Source: Minwuia thermotolerans
GTDB lineage: Bacteria; Pseudomonadota; Alphaproteobacteria; Minwuiales; Minwuiaceae
Assembly: GCF_002924445.1 (NCBI RefSeq)
Contig: NZ_PIGG01000076.1
Span: 1 to 64,000, forward strand
Reading direction: 5' to 3'
Length of the DNA stretch: 64,000 bases
The first letter of the stretch is position 1. Every line of letters starts with the position of its first letter. The notes under the pieces are model-generated. The model made no database searches, was not told the DNA's origin, and was given only the letters and a program-made list of their open reading frames with translations. The translations under genes and the position numbers were made by a program. Shown in pieces: positions 22,736 to 32,665 of the stretch.

Positions 22736-24547
22736 TCAGGCAGAGAGTTTGCGCTCTCCGTTCGAACGGCGGCGGCCGACGATGCGCTCCCGAGGCAGCA
22801 GGACCACCGCCCGAACGCCCTCGCCGGGCAAGCTTTCCAGACTGAGCGCGCCCTGGTGCGCCTCGGCGAGCACGCGCGACAGCGGCAGGCCGAGGCCGGT
22901 GCCCTCGATCTCGCCGGCGACATGACTGTTGCCCCGGTTGAAGGGCCGCATGACCCGCTCGATCTCTTCCGCATCCATCCCGGGCCCCTGGTCCTGGACG
23001 TAGAGCTCCAGTCCGGCGCGCACACGGCGGCAGCCCAGTACGATCTCTGTCTTCAGCCCCGAGAATTTGGACGCATTGGAGAGCAGATTGGTCAGGATCT
23101 GGCGCACGCGGCGGCGATCCACGCGCACTTCCACGTCGCACTCGTCAAGAATCAGCCGGATCTTCTGATCGTGCTTGCGCACTGATTCGGAGACCAGCCG
23201 GACGCAATCGTCGAACAGCGTCTCCATCTCCACGGTTTCCTCGAACAGTTCCAGGCGGCCCGCCTCGCTGCGCGAGAGGTCCAGGATGTCGTTGATCAGC
23301 GACAGCAGATGCCGGCCCGAAAACTGGATATCACGGGCATAGTCGACATAACGGTCGTCGCCGAGCGGGCCGTAGATGCCGAGATCCATCATCTCCGAAA
23401 AACCGATGATGGCGTTGAGCGGCGTCCGCAGCTCGTGGCTCATGTGGGCGAGAAACTCCGACTTCGCCTTGTCGGCCTGTTCCGCCGCCTCGCGGGCGCG
23501 GTGAGCCATCTCCTCTGCGCCCTTGCGTTCGGTGATGTCCTGCAGAACGCCGTCGGCGATCATGCGCCCGATCCCATCGAGGCGCATCTTCACCGAGACC
23601 GACAGCCAGCGTACCCGCGACCCGTCGAGCACGCGGAACTCGTCGTGCCAGGGCACAGGCGAGGACTCGCTGCGTCGGAACCGCTGTTCGAGCTGCTCCC
23701 GGTCGTCAGGGTGGACATGCGCCATCAGGTTCTCCAGCCCGCCCTTCAGGTTCTCCGGACGCGAGGGCAGCAGCTCGCGGATGCCACCACTCCAGTAGCT
23801 GAAGACGAAACTGCCATCGGCCCGCTCCTGGCGCTGGAACAGTGCGCCCGGCAGGCGCTCGGCGAGATGCTCGAAACGCTGCTCGGTCGCCTTCAGCTTC
23901 AATTCGTGCCGGACCATCTGGGTCAGGTCGCTGACCGCGATCAGGACGCCGCCGTCCTCCATGCGCTGGGGTGTCAGGCGGATCCACATTTCGTCGCGGA
24001 CGCGCACAAGGCGGGATCCCTGGCCATGGTTGACGAAGCGCTCCAATTCTCCACGGAACTCCTGTCCTGTCAGGCCATCCTCGGTACGCCCGCCATAGGC
24101 GGCGACGATTTCGACCATGTCCGAAAGATAGAGACCGAGACGGGTGTGCGGCGCCAGTTCGGGAAACATCTCGCGGAAGCGGCCGCTGATCAGGCTCAGC
24201 TTGCCCCGGCGGTTGAAGACCAGCACACCGTCGCCCACGGCCGAGAGCAGAGACTGCAGGTGCGTGCGCTCGCGCCAGATGGAATCGGCCTGCCCGCCGT
24301 CTTCGAATGCCGCGTGGCTGGTCAGACCAACCAGGGCGAGCGCGGTCACGCCGCCGCAGAGCGCCATGAGCAGGAAGGCACTGTCCGGCGTCAGCTCGGC
24401 GAAGCTGGCTGCCGCGAAAACGGAAAGGCCGGACAACGCAGAGGCCGCGCAGATATATGTCAGGGGATTGTCGCGCGCATAGCGAAGAAAGGCGCGGTGC
24501 AGGGCCGCGAGGGCGCTGGCAGCGCCGACTTTGGATGAGGCTGCCAT
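22736..24547 (-). CDS. Membrane PAS sensor histidine kinase (PleC/DivJ-like)
   Basis: Sensor kinase of 603 residues. Two membrane segments lie at about 29-52 and 57-77, followed by PAS domains at about 95-210 and 220-345, the second ending in the usual DITERK. The HisKA domain has phospho-acceptor His371 (HMSHELRTPLNAIIGFSEMM). The ATPase domain has NLLSNASKFS, DQGPGMD and GTGLGLPLS. The HisKA sequence is of the PleC/DivJ type. No receiver domain or adjacent response regulator is present, so it is an orphan kinase; its partner may be a DivK-like protein elsewhere. Confidence 0.92.
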   Translation of the reverse strand: MAASSKVGAASALAALHRAFLRYARDNPLTYICAASALSGLSVFAAASFAELTPDSAFLLMALCGGVTALALVGLTSHAAFEDGGQADSIWRERTHLQSLLSAVGDGVLVFNRRGKLSLISGRFREMFPELAPHTRLGLYLSDMVEIVAAYGGRTEDGLTGQEFRGELERFVNHGQGSRLVRVRDEMWIRLTPQRMEDGGVLIAVSDLTQMVRHELKLKATEQRFEHLAERLPGALFQRQERADGSFVFSYWSGGIRELLPSRPENLKGGLENLMAHVHPDDREQLEQRFRRSESSPVPWHDEFRVLDGSRVRWLSVSVKMRLDGIGRMIADGVLQDITERKGAEEMAHRAREAAEQADKAKSEFLAHMSHELRTPLNAIIGFSEMMDLGIYGPLGDDRYVDYARDIQFSGRHLLSLINDILDLSRSEAGRLELFEETVEMETLFDDCVRLVSESVRKHDQKIRLILDECDVEVRVDRRRVRQILTNLLSNASKFSGLKTEIVLGCRRVRAGLELYVQDQGPGMDAEEIERVMRPFNRGNSHVAGEIEGTGLGLPLSRVLAEAHQGALSLESLPGEGVRAVVLLPRERIVGRRRSNGERKLSA

Positions 24548-24587
24548 TTCTAACCGTCCCGAGCCGGCATCTGCTACCGGTGCAGAG

Positions 24588-24617
24588 ACTATGAAGCCAG
24601 TGTTACGATAGCGTTAA
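24588..24617 (-). promoter_or_regulatory. Candidate promoter for the PAS kinase gene
   Basis: On the minus strand TTAACG (24612-24617), an 18-nt spacer and CATAGT (24588-24593) lie about 40 nt before the kinase ATG. The -35 overlaps the photolyase stop codon. The match is moderate. Confidence 0.4.
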
Positions 24618-26050
24618 TCGGTCTTCACCTGCTGATATGCTTCGAGCGCGCGCCGCCGCGCCTGGCCGTGGTCGACGATGGGGCGGGGATAGGTCTCGCC
24701 GAGACGGACGCCCGCGACGTCGAGAACCTCCGCCGGCGCCTTCCACGGCGCGTGGATGTGCCTCGCCGGCAGGCCGCCCAGCTCCGGCACCCAGCGGCGG
24801 ATGTAGTCGCCGTCCGGGTCGTGGTCCTCGGACTGCTTCGCGGGGTTGAAGATGCGGAAATAGGGCGCGGCGTCGGCCCCGGAGCCCGCCACCCACTGCC
24901 AGCCTGCGGCGTTGTTGGCGAGATCGGCGTCGCAGAGCGTGTCCCAGAACCACTTCTCCCCTTCGCGCCAGTCGATCAGCAGGTCCTTGATCAGGAAGCT
25001 GGCGGCGACCATCCGCACCCGGTTGTGCATGTAGCCCGTGGCCCAGAGTTCCCGCATGCCGGCGTCGACGAGCGGATAGCCGGTGCGGCCTGCCTGCCAG
25101 GCCCGAAGGCCCTCCGGGTCCTCGGCCCAGGGGAAGGCGTCGAAACGCCGCCGCCAGTTCGCTTCCGGCAGGTCCGGCCAGTTCCAGAGCAGGTGATGGC
25201 TGAACTCCCGCCAGACGATCTCGGCGCGGAACTTCGCCACACCCTGTGCGCCCGATCGCTCCCGGTGGTCGAGCGCGCGCCAGATCCGGCGGACCGAGAT
25301 CTCGCCGAAATGGAGGTGCGGGGAAAGACGGGAGGTGACGTCGCGGGCCGGCGCATCCCGCCCCGCCGCATAGTCGTCCAGCTTCTCGTTCAGGAAGGTC
25401 TCGAAACGGGACCTGGCGCCGGCCTCGCCGGGCGTCCATGCCTCGCGCAACCCGCCTGCCCAGTCGGGCTTCGCGGGGGTCAGATCCCAGTCGGCGAGTG
25501 CGTCGCTGGCCGGCCAGCGGCCGGGAACGGCGATGCGTTCCGGCGGCGGCAGCGGCTCGGCCGGCGGCCCGGCGGCGAGGCAGGCCTTCAGGAAGGGCGT
25601 GAAGACCTTGTAGGGCTCGCCCGCGCCGGTGGCGATGGTCCAGGGCTCGAAGGCGAGATTGCCCGCGAAGCTCCGGACCTCGAGACCGCGGTCCTTCAGC
25701 GCGGCCTTGATCCGCCGGTCGCGAGCGACCGCCCAGGGGTCGTAGAGCCGGTTCCACGTGACCGCGTCGGCGCCGGTCTCGGCGATCACCGCGTCCAGCA
25801 CGTCGTCCGCGCGGCCCCGGCGCAGGATCAGGCGGTTGTTGCGCCTGTGCATCTCCATCGCCAGCGCTTCGAGGGAATGGTGCAGCCACCAGCGCGAGGC
25901 GCCGCCCATGCGCCACGCGCCCGCGCTCTCGTCATCCAGAATGTAGAGCGCGATGACCGGACGGCCGGTTGCCGCGGCGGCGTCGAGGCCGGGATTGTCG
26001 TCCAGGCGCAGGTCGCGGCGGAACCAGTGAATGATCGGCTTCTCGGACAG
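24614..26050 (-). CDS. phrB: Deoxyribodipyrimidine photo-lyase, apparent CTG start
   Basis: Flavoenzyme that uses blue light to split cyclobutane pyrimidine dimers. The C-terminal FAD domain has [43 protein letters not shown] and [13 protein letters not shown], all class I photolyase hallmarks. The first ATG in frame (25909) would delete the start of the antenna domain. The 47 codons upstream encode [17 protein letters not shown], the conserved photolyase N terminus. No ATG, GTG or TTG occurs there; a CTG at 26050 has GGAGG 6 nt upstream. This gives 478 residues, the normal length. Confidence 0.9.
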   Translation of the reverse strand: MSEKPIIHWFRRDLRLDDNPGLDAAAATGRPVIALYILDDESAGAWRMGGASRWWLHHSLEALAMEMHRRNNRLILRRGRADDVLDAVIAETGADAVTWNRLYDPWAVARDRRIKAALKDRGLEVRSFAGNLAFEPWTIATGAGEPYKVFTPFLKACLAAGPPAEPLPPPERIAVPGRWPASDALADWDLTPAKPDWAGGLREAWTPGEAGARSRFETFLNEKLDDYAAGRDAPARDVTSRLSPHLHFGEISVRRIWRALDHRERSGAQGVAKFRAEIVWREFSHHLLWNWPDLPEANWRRRFDAFPWAEDPEGLRAWQAGRTGYPLVDAGMRELWATGYMHNRVRMVAASFLIKDLLIDWREGEKWFWDTLCDADLANNAAGWQWVAGSGADAAPYFRIFNPAKQSEDHDPDGDYIRRWVPELGGLPARHIHAPWKAPAEVLDVAGVRLGETYPRPIVDHGQARRRALEAYQQVKTD

Positions 26051-26066
26051 TTCGGGCCTCCGGCGT

Positions 26067-26861
26067 TCAGACGATCCGGGCGCGCACCTCCCCCAGCAGG
26101 CTGTGGCGGTAGATCAGCGTCTGGCCTACGGCCGGAAAGCGGGTGCGGATCACGGTGCCGGTCAACACCCAGTCGCCCGCGCGCAGTGTCTCCCCGCGTG
26201 CGGTCATCTCGTCGGCCAGAAAGCGCAGGCCGGCATAGGGGTGGCCCATGGCGTCGCGGCCCTCGCCGCGCCCCGCCTCGACGCCGTCCTCCTCCAGCAC
26301 GGCCGTGGCTGCAGCCAGCTCCGCCGGATCGGCGGGCGGGTGAATTTGCCCCAGCACCATGCCGCCGTTCCAGGCGTTGTCCGCGATCAGGCTCATGGCG
26401 TCGAGCGTCGCGTAGTCGGCGTTACGGTCGTCGGCGATCTCGAAGGCGGCGGCGCAGGCGTCGACGGCGGCGATGATTTCCCCCTCGGCGAAGGGCGCGC
26501 CGCCGGGCGCCAGATCGCGGCCCAGGCGCAGAGCGACCTCGCACTCGATGCAGACCCGGCCATGGTCGGCGGCGCGGATCTCGGCCGGGCTCTCCAGGAT
26601 GGCCGGCGCGGCGATGCGGCCGCCGACGGCGCGGTCGATGCCGACCATCTGCTGCATGGTTTCCGCGGTCAGCGCGATCTTCCAGCCGTGCACGGCCCGG
26701 CCCCGCTTCTCCAGACGGGCGACGAAGGCGCGCTGGATGTCATAGGCGCCGGCGAGGTCCGCGGGCCGGAAGCGGTCGGGCAGGGGCTCGTAGCGCCGTC
26801 CCGCCCGATGGGCCTCGTCCAGCCAGGTGGCCGCGTCGTCGGCATGGTCGAACCGGGTCAT
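26067..26861 (-). CDS. 2-keto-4-pentenoate hydratase / fumarylacetoacetate hydrolase family
   Basis: Member of the MhpD-like group, usually hydrating 2-hydroxypentadienoate or decarboxylating keto acids in aromatic degradation. The 264 residues contain [10 protein letters not shown]-like ([10 protein letters not shown]), the acidic metal-site stretch [10 protein letters not shown] and [12 protein letters not shown] chose ATG 26861 because AAGGAG lies 7 nt upstream; an ATG at 26876 is too close to any ribosome site. It lies between an alpha/beta hydrolase gene and the photolyase. No ring-cleavage genes are nearby, so the substrate is unknown. Confidence 0.82.
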   Translation of the reverse strand: MTRFDHADDAATWLDEAHRAGRRYEPLPDRFRPADLAGAYDIQRAFVARLEKRGRAVHGWKIALTAETMQQMVGIDRAVGGRIAAPAILESPAEIRAADHGRVCIECEVALRLGRDLAPGGAPFAEGEIIAAVDACAAAFEIADDRNADYATLDAMSLIADNAWNGGMVLGQIHPPADPAELAAATAVLEEDGVEAGRGEGRDAMGHPYAGLRFLADEMTARGETLRAGDWVLTGTVIRTRFPAVGQTLIYRHSLLGEVRARIV

Positions 26862-26888
26862 GGCCGTCTCCTTCATCTGTCTCGCGGC

Positions 26889-27791
26889 TCAGCCGCCGAT
26901 GTGGCGCAGCAGCGCGGCGTTGACCGCGCCCGGAACTTCCTCGGCCAGGAAGTGGCCCGCGCCCGGAACCTCCTGGAAGGCAAAGGGCGCGTCGACGAAG
27001 CCCGCCGTGCCCTCGGCGGCCATGCGGCCGACGCTCATGTCCTCGTGGCCCCAGATGTAGAGGGTCGGCATGGTGACCTTGGGCGCATCCGCCACGGCGA
27101 GCGTGGAGCCCCCGCCGAAGGCCGCGCGGTACCAGTTGAGCGCCGCGTCCAGCGCTGCGCGCTCGCCGAGCACCGAGAGATGCGCGCCGGCCGTCTCATC
27201 GGACATCCGGCGCTTCGCCGGCGGGCCGCCGCCGTCGTCATGGCCGAACAGGCCGCGGGCGTTCTCGAAGATCAGGGTGTTGCGCAGCGCCTTCGCATCG
27301 TCGGCCAGCAGCCGGTCCGCCATCTCCGGGTCCTGGAACGCCTTGTGGTGGCGTGAGCGCGAGGCCTGTCCGGGGTCGGCCTTGAAGGCGCGCGCGAAGG
27401 CCGCCGGGTGGGGCCGCGACAGCACTGTCAGCGTCTTCAGGCGCTCCGGATGCGCGATCGCCGTCAGCCAGGCGATCTGGCCGCCCCAGTCGTGGCCCAC
27501 CAGGTGGAAGCGGTCGGCGCCCGCGGCGTCGGCGAGGGCGATGACGTCGCCGACGAGCAGATCAACGTGATAGTTGTCGACTCCCGGCGGACGCGCCCCG
27601 GCGGAATAGCCGCGCTGGTCCGGTGCGATGGCGCGGAAGCCGGCCCCGGCGACGGCCGCGATCTGCGCGCGCCAGCTGTGGCGGGAGTTCGGAAAGCCGT
27701 GCAGGAAGATCACCCGCTCGCCGTCCGCCGGCCCGTCGACATCGGCGGTGAAGCCAAAGCCGCCCGCCCTGATTTCCGTGGTCTCGATCAT
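26889..27791 (-). CDS. Alpha/beta hydrolase (epoxide hydrolase/dehalogenase type)
   Basis: Predicted hydrolase of 300 residues. The oxyanion motif HGFPNSRHSW is at about 30-39, and the nucleophile elbow GHDWGG carries Asp, as in epoxide hydrolases and haloalkane dehalogenases rather than Ser esterases. The late GHFLAEE supplies the catalytic His. The middle cap region is variable. It is first in a minus-strand group with the hydratase (27 nt) and photolyase. The substrate cannot be read from sequence. Confidence 0.85.
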   Translation of the reverse strand: MIETTEIRAGGFGFTADVDGPADGERVIFLHGFPNSRHSWRAQIAAVAGAGFRAIAPDQRGYSAGARPPGVDNYHVDLLVGDVIALADAAGADRFHLVGHDWGGQIAWLTAIAHPERLKTLTVLSRPHPAAFARAFKADPGQASRSRHHKAFQDPEMADRLLADDAKALRNTLIFENARGLFGHDDGGGPPAKRRMSDETAGAHLSVLGERAALDAALNWYRAAFGGGSTLAVADAPKVTMPTLYIWGHEDMSVGRMAAEGTAGFVDAPFAFQEVPGAGHFLAEEVPGAVNAALLRHIGG

Positions 27792-27949
27792 GCCGTCCTC
27801 CCCGCCCGCGCATCATGGCGCGGCGCGGCCTGCCGGGCAATTCCTGCCGCCGGAGCCATGCGCGTCAGGGCAAGTCATTGAAATCATTTCTTCCGAAGCT
27901 GGCGCGTCCATTGCGTTGTCCGCCGCAACGACCATACAGGGAGACGATC

Positions 27950-28168
27950 ATGACCCGCACCGCCCGCCTGTCCAGCAACTCCATCATCTGGGCCGCGAAC
28001 CATCTGGTCGACTGTCATGGCGACGAGGCGCCGGGTCTGGCGCAGGCGCGCACCGCCGAGATGGAGCTCGAAGGCCGGTCCGATCTCGCCGCCATCTGGC
28101 AGATGGTGGAGCGCACCGTCGCCGCCCTTCTGGACTGCAGGGAGGAGCGCGAGCCCCTCTTCCACTGA
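27950..28168 (+). CDS. Small protein of unknown function
   Basis: A 72-residue protein starting at ATG 27950 with AGGGAG 6 nt upstream. The sequence is soluble and mostly helical by composition, with one HGDEAP turn near 23-28 and no cysteine pair, signal peptide or membrane segment. Base and codon use match the neighbours. It is divergent from the alpha/beta hydrolase across 158 nt and lies 105 nt before the efflux adaptor. I do not recognise the family. Confidence 0.65.
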   Translation: MTRTARLSSNSIIWAANHLVDCHGDEAPGLAQARTAEMELEGRSDLAAIWQMVERTVAALLDCREEREPLFH

Positions 28169-28206
28169 GGCGCCGCGCCCGGCGATCCGCTGCCCGTATG
28201 CCTGCG

Positions 28207-28218
28207 TACCTGTCGGTA
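28207..28218. promoter_or_regulatory. Possible TetR-type half operator before the efflux genes
   Basis: TACC-TGTC-GGTA forms a short inverted repeat 56 nt upstream of the adaptor GTG. Operators of TetR regulators of RND pumps often contain such arms. No regulator gene is adjacent and the promoter itself is not clear, so this is weak. Confidence 0.25.
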
Positions 28219-28273
28219 GATCATGAGAATTGTGATATAGCACGGCCATGAACGACCGTTCGAGGTCCGGCAG

Positions 28274-29389
28274 GTGAATAGAAGAGTAGCGCTGCTGTTG
28301 CAGGCCGGCATTTCGCTGGCGCTCGTCGCCGCTGCGATATGGGTGGTCAAGGAGCGCGAGGCCGCCCTCGCCTATCTCGGTTTCGACCACACGAAGCCCG
28401 TCCAGGCGCAGACCGGGGCAGAGCCGGGCATTCCCGTCATCGTCGCCGCGGTCACCGGCCGGCCGGACGACGTGCGCGTCCGGGCAGTGGGGACCGGCGC
28501 CGCCGTGCGTTCGGTCACAGTCCGCGCCCAGGTTCCCGGCCAGGTCCAGCAGATACTGTTCGACGCCGGCACCGCCGTCGGGGATGGCAATCCGCTGGTG
28601 CGTCTCGACGACCGTCAGGAACAGCTCGCGCTGGACCTCGCCGAGGTTCGGCTGAGGGACGCGGAGCGCAATGTCGAGCGTCTGCGCCAGCTCCGCGACC
28701 GGGGCTCCGCCGCGGGCGTGACCCTGGAAGATTCGGAAACCGCCGCGGCGCTCGCCCGGATCGAGCGCGACCAGGCCGCCTCCGCGCTGTCGAAACGCAC
28801 CGTCCGTGCGCCTTTCGCGGGCGTCACCGGCCTGCCGCTGGTCGACACGGGATCCCGCATCGACGAACAGACGCCGATCACCAGCCTGGACAACCGTTCC
28901 TCGATCCGTGTGCAGTTCGACGTGCCCGAGGAATATCTCTCCCGACTGCCCGTTGGCAGCATCGTCGAAGCGCGGACGCCGGCCTGGCCGAACCGGCGTT
29001 TCGAAGGCACGGTGGTGGAGATCGACAGCCGCGTCGACCCGCTGTCGCGCACCGCGCCGGTGCGGGCGGAGATTCCCAATACCGAGGATCTGCTCCGACC
29101 CGGCATGTCCTTCGAGGTCGTCGCCAGCCTGCCCGGCGAGGTCCGTGCCGCGGCGCCGCAGCTCGCCCTGCAGTGGGAGCGCGGCGGCGCCTATGTCTGG
29201 CGGGTGAGGGACGGCGTCGCCGAACGTGCCGAAGTGCAGCTCATCGGCCGCGAGGAAGGTCTCGCTCTGCTGGAAGGTGACATCGCGCCGGGCGATCTGG
29301 TGGTCGTCGAGGGCGTGCAGCGTCTCAGGCCCGGCCGGCCGGTACGCCTGCTGGGCCAGACGGCATCGGCCGGGGGAGAAGGGACGTGA
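28274..29389 (+). CDS. RND efflux periplasmic adaptor subunit
   Basis: Membrane-fusion protein linking an RND pump to an outer-membrane channel. The 371 residues have an N-terminal anchor at about 6-25, a barrel-sandwich domain split by a short helical hairpin (about 115-165), and KRTVRAPFAGVTGLPLVDTG, typical of the lipoyl and beta-barrel junction. It starts at GTG 28274. A 9-codon frame from ATG 28248 ends on TGA overlapping this GTG. It overlaps the permease start by GTGA. No outer-membrane component is encoded here. Confidence 0.93.
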   Translation: MNRRVALLLQAGISLALVAAAIWVVKEREAALAYLGFDHTKPVQAQTGAEPGIPVIVAAVTGRPDDVRVRAVGTGAAVRSVTVRAQVPGQVQQILFDAGTAVGDGNPLVRLDDRQEQLALDLAEVRLRDAERNVERLRQLRDRGSAAGVTLEDSETAAALARIERDQAASALSKRTVRAPFAGVTGLPLVDTGSRIDEQTPITSLDNRSSIRVQFDVPEEYLSRLPVGSIVEARTPAWPNRRFEGTVVEIDSRVDPLSRTAPVRAEIPNTEDLLRPGMSFEVVASLPGEVRAAAPQLALQWERGGAYVWRVRDGVAERAEVQLIGREEGLALLEGDIAPGDLVVVEGVQRLRPGRPVRLLGQTASAGGEGT

Positions 29390-32300
29390 GCGGCCAGGGC
29401 GGACTGGCGGGACTGAGCGTCCGGCGGCCGCTGCTGGCCATCGTCCTGAACCTGCTGATCATCATTGCCGGCATCGCCGCGCTGCTGGGCGTCGAAGTGC
29501 GCGAACTGCCGAACATCGACCGCCCCGTGGTCGGCGTGCGCGCCGACTTCCCCGGTGGCTCGCCGGAGACCATCGACGCCGAGGTCACCAGCGTGGTCGA
29601 AAGCGCCGTCGCCCGCGTCAACGGCGTTGTCAATGTCCGGTCCTCCTCGGAAGAGGACAATTTCCGCATCCGCATCGAGTTCCGGTCGGACGTAGACCTG
29701 GTCGATGCCGCCAATGACGTCCGCGAGGCCGTCAGCCGCGTCGTCAACCGCCTCCCCGCGGGCGTCGAGGACCTGTTCGTGGTCAAGGCGGACGCTGATG
29801 CATATCCGATCATCGACCTCGCCATCTCCAGCGACAGCCTGCCGGTGGAGGCGCTCACCGAAGTGATCGAGAACGAGATCACGCCGGCCTTCACCTCCAT
29901 CGAGGGCGTCGCCGACCTCAGTCTGTTCGGCGAGCGGGAGAAGGTGCTGAGGGTCGCCGTCGATCCGCTGCTGCTGGCCAGCCACGGCCTCTCCATCGCC
30001 GATGTCTCCCGCGTGCTGCAGAGCGCGCAGCTCGACGTTCCTGCCGGCAGCTTCTCCTCCGGCGATCAGGACGTCATCGTCCGCGCCGACGCCTCGGTCT
30101 CCGATGTCGCCGGCCTCGAGGCGCTGGTGCTGCGCGGGCCAGTGCGGCTGGGCGATGTCGCCGAGGTCTTCTTCTCGCCGGCCGACCCGCTCTCCGTGGT
30201 GCGTCTGGACGGCCGCGAGGTCATCAATGTCGGCGTCATCCGTCAGGCCCGCGCCAACACCGTCGCCATCTCCCGCGACGTCAAGCGTGTCGTCGCCGCG
30301 CTGAACGCGCGCTTCCCGGACCTCACCATCGAAACCATCTCCGACGACGCCGTCTTCATCGAGGGCGCGATCGAGGAGGTGCTGATCAGCCTCGGCTTCG
30401 CGGTCCTCATCGTCGTCGCCGTGGTGGCGCTGTTCATCCGCAGCCTGGGCGCGACCCTGATCCCGATGACGACGATCCCCGTCGCCCTGATCGGCGCCGT
30501 GGCCGGCATCTGGCTGATGGGTTTCTCGATCAATCTGATCACGCTGCTGGCGCTGGTGATCGCGACCGGCCTGGTCGTCGACGACTCCGTCGTCGTGCTG
30601 GAGAACATCCAGCGCCGCCGGCGGGAGGGGATGAAGGCCCGCGCGGCCGCCGTCCTCGGCGCGCGCCAGGTGTTCTTCGCGGTCATCGCCACCACGGCGG
30701 TGCTGGTGTCCGTCTTCGTGCCGATCTCCTTCCTGCCGTCGACCGCCGGGCGGCTGTTCAGCGAGTTCGGCTTCGTCCTTGCGGTGACGGTGATCCTGTC
30801 CTCCTTCGTGGCGCTCAGCCTCTGCCCCATGATCGCCTCCCGCCTGCCGGGGCTGGGCCGCGCGCCCGCGCGGCGGGGGCCGCTGGCGCTGGCCGGCGGG
30901 GGACTTGCCGCCCTCTACGACAAGGCGCTGACGGCGTCGCTGGCGGCGCCGCTGGTGACCGTCACGGTCTTCGGCCTGATTGCCGGCTCGGCGGCGCTGG
31001 TCTTCGGCCAGCTCGGCGAGGAACTCGCGCCGGCCGAGGACCGCGGCGAGGCCAAGGTCCGCCTGCAGGGTCCGGACGGCACCGGCCTCGACTATACCGA
31101 CCGCCAGGTGGAGCAGGTGGAGGCGCTGTTCCGTCCCTGGGTAGAGCGGGGCGTGGTGCGCAACGTCTTTTCGGTCACCGGCAGCTACGATCTCAACCGG
31201 GGCCAGATCGATGCCGCGCTGATCCCCTGGGAAGCGCGCGAGGTCGGCCAGGCCGAGATCGAAGCCGACATCTCGCCGGCGCTGAAGGACATCGCCGGCG
31301 CCAATGTGGGCATCCGCCGCGGCAACAGCCTGGGGCTGCGCGGCTCCGAAAGCGGCATCAACTTCGCGCTCACGGGCGCCAGCTATCCCCGCATTGCCCT
31401 GGTCGCCGACGAATTCGCCCTGGCGGTGCGGCGGGAGATCCCGCAGCTCGACAATGTCCGCATCGAGTACCAGTCCACCCAACCGCAGCTCAGCGTGCTC
31501 ATCAACCGCAGCCGTGCCGCCGATCTCGGCGTGGCGATGGAGGATCTGGCCGCCACCGTGCGTGCGCTGGTCGACGGCGACGAGGTGGCCGAGCTGACCG
31601 TGGACGACCGTGCCATTCCGGTAATCCTGGAATCGAAGACCGGCGTCGTGACCGATCCATCGGACCTGCTGAACCTCTACGTGCCCGCCGCCGACGGCCG
31701 GCTGACGCCGCTGTCCCAGCTGGTCACCTTCCGCGAGGAGGGCGTCGCCGCCGAACTCGACCGGCACGGCCAGCGCCGCGCGATCGAGATCCGCTCCGAC
31801 CTGCCGCCGACCCTCTCCCAGCGGGAGGCCGTCGACAGCATCCGGGAACTGGCCGCCGAGCGCCTGCCCGGCGACATCGGCCTGCTGTTCCTCGGCGAGG
31901 CGGCGACACTGGAGGAGACGACCTCCGACGTGCAGATCACCTACGTCATCGCGCTGGTGGTCATCTTCCTGGTGCTGGTGGCGCAGTTCGAGAGCCTGAC
32001 CAGCGCGCTGATCGTCATGGCGACCGTGCCCTTCGGCGTCGGCGCCGCGGTCTATGCGCTATGGCTGACCGGCACGACGATCAACATCTACAGCCAGATC
32101 GGCGTCCTGCTGCTGGTCGGCGTCATGGCCAAGAACGGCATCCTGATGGTGGAGTTCGCCGACCAGTTGCGAGACCGCGGCGCGTCGGTGCGCGAGGCCG
32201 CCCGCGAAGCCGCCCTTATCCGCTTTCGCGCCATCGGCATGACCATGGTCTCGACGGTGCTGGCCGGCCTGCCGCTGATTCTGGGCGCCGGCCCGGGCTC

Positions 32301-32496
32301 CGAGGCGCGCGGGGCCATCGGCTGGGTGGTCTTTGGCGGCCTCGGCCTTGCGGCGGTCTTCACCCTGCTGCTGACGCCGGCGGTCTACGTCCTGCTCGCC
32401 TGGATGGCGAAGCCCCGCGGCGATGCCGCAAAGGCTCTTCAAGCGGAACTGGCGGAGAGCGAACGGCCGCGCATGGCGCCAGACGCGGCGGATTGA
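29386..32496 (+). CDS. RND efflux pump permease (HAE1-type)
   Basis: Inner-membrane proton-driven transporter of 1036 residues, the normal size, with twelve predicted membrane segments and two large periplasmic loops. Recognisable are the first-helix motif SVRRPLLAIVLNLLIII, VDDSVVVLENIQRR in the TM4 region and MAKNGILMVEFADQLRD near TM11. It starts at GTG 29386 inside the adaptor stop. Substrate range (drugs, detergents, metals) cannot be inferred; the acidic TM4 motif favours the hydrophobic/amphiphilic class over heavy-metal pumps. Confidence 0.94.
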   Translation: MSGQGGLAGLSVRRPLLAIVLNLLIIIAGIAALLGVEVRELPNIDRPVVGVRADFPGGSPETIDAEVTSVVESAVARVNGVVNVRSSSEEDNFRIRIEFRSDVDLVDAANDVREAVSRVVNRLPAGVEDLFVVKADADAYPIIDLAISSDSLPVEALTEVIENEITPAFTSIEGVADLSLFGEREKVLRVAVDPLLLASHGLSIADVSRVLQSAQLDVPAGSFSSGDQDVIVRADASVSDVAGLEALVLRGPVRLGDVAEVFFSPADPLSVVRLDGREVINVGVIRQARANTVAISRDVKRVVAALNARFPDLTIETISDDAVFIEGAIEEVLISLGFAVLIVVAVVALFIRSLGATLIPMTTIPVALIGAVAGIWLMGFSINLITLLALVIATGLVVDDSVVVLENIQRRRREGMKARAAAVLGARQVFFAVIATTAVLVSVFVPISFLPSTAGRLFSEFGFVLAVTVILSSFVALSLCPMIASRLPGLGRAPARRGPLALAGGGLAALYDKALTASLAAPLVTVTVFGLIAGSAALVFGQLGEELAPAEDRGEAKVRLQGPDGTGLDYTDRQVEQVEALFRPWVERGVVRNVFSVTGSYDLNRGQIDAALIPWEAREVGQAEIEADISPALKDIAGANVGIRRGNSLGLRGSESGINFALTGASYPRIALVADEFALAVRREIPQLDNVRIEYQSTQPQLSVLINRSRAADLGVAMEDLAATVRALVDGDEVAELTVDDRAIPVILESKTGVVTDPSDLLNLYVPAADGRLTPLSQLVTFREEGVAAELDRHGQRRAIEIRSDLPPTLSQREAVDSIRELAAERLPGDIGLLFLGEAATLEETTSDVQITYVIALVVIFLVLVAQFESLTSALIVMATVPFGVGAAVYALWLTGTTINIYSQIGVLLLVGVMAKNGILMVEFADQLRDRGASVREAAREAALIRFRAIGMTMVSTVLAGLPLILGAGPGSEARGAIGWVVFGGLGLAAVFTLLLTPAVYVLLAWMAKPRGDAAKALQAELAESERPRMAPDAAD

Positions 32497-32607
32497 GCGG
32501 CAGCCCGCTCCGGAACTTGATCCCGGCGGCCAGTCCGATGGCGCTGAGGCACGACAAGGAATTGGCCGGTTGCCAACCCCCTCCCGATCTCGCCATCGGC
32601 TCGATCA

Positions 32608-32630
32608 CCCTCCCCCTGGCAGGGGGAGGG
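32608..32630. terminator. CCCTCCCCCT hairpin between convergent genes
   Basis: CCCTCCCCCT (32608-32617), loop GGC, AGGGGGAGGG (32621-32630): a perfect 10-bp stem in the 169-nt space between the converging RND permease and carboxyltransferase genes. A G-rich run follows. It resembles short palindromes dispersed in many high-GC proteobacterial genomes and may end transcription from both sides. Confidence 0.5.
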
Positions 32631-32665
32631 CCGGGGCGGGGGGCGAACTCCCGCCGCCCTGCCCG

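Noticed and set aside
29191-31767. 858-codon open frame antisense to the RND permease
   Set aside because: Low-complexity composition, no ribosome site and no family features; shadow of the permease gene.
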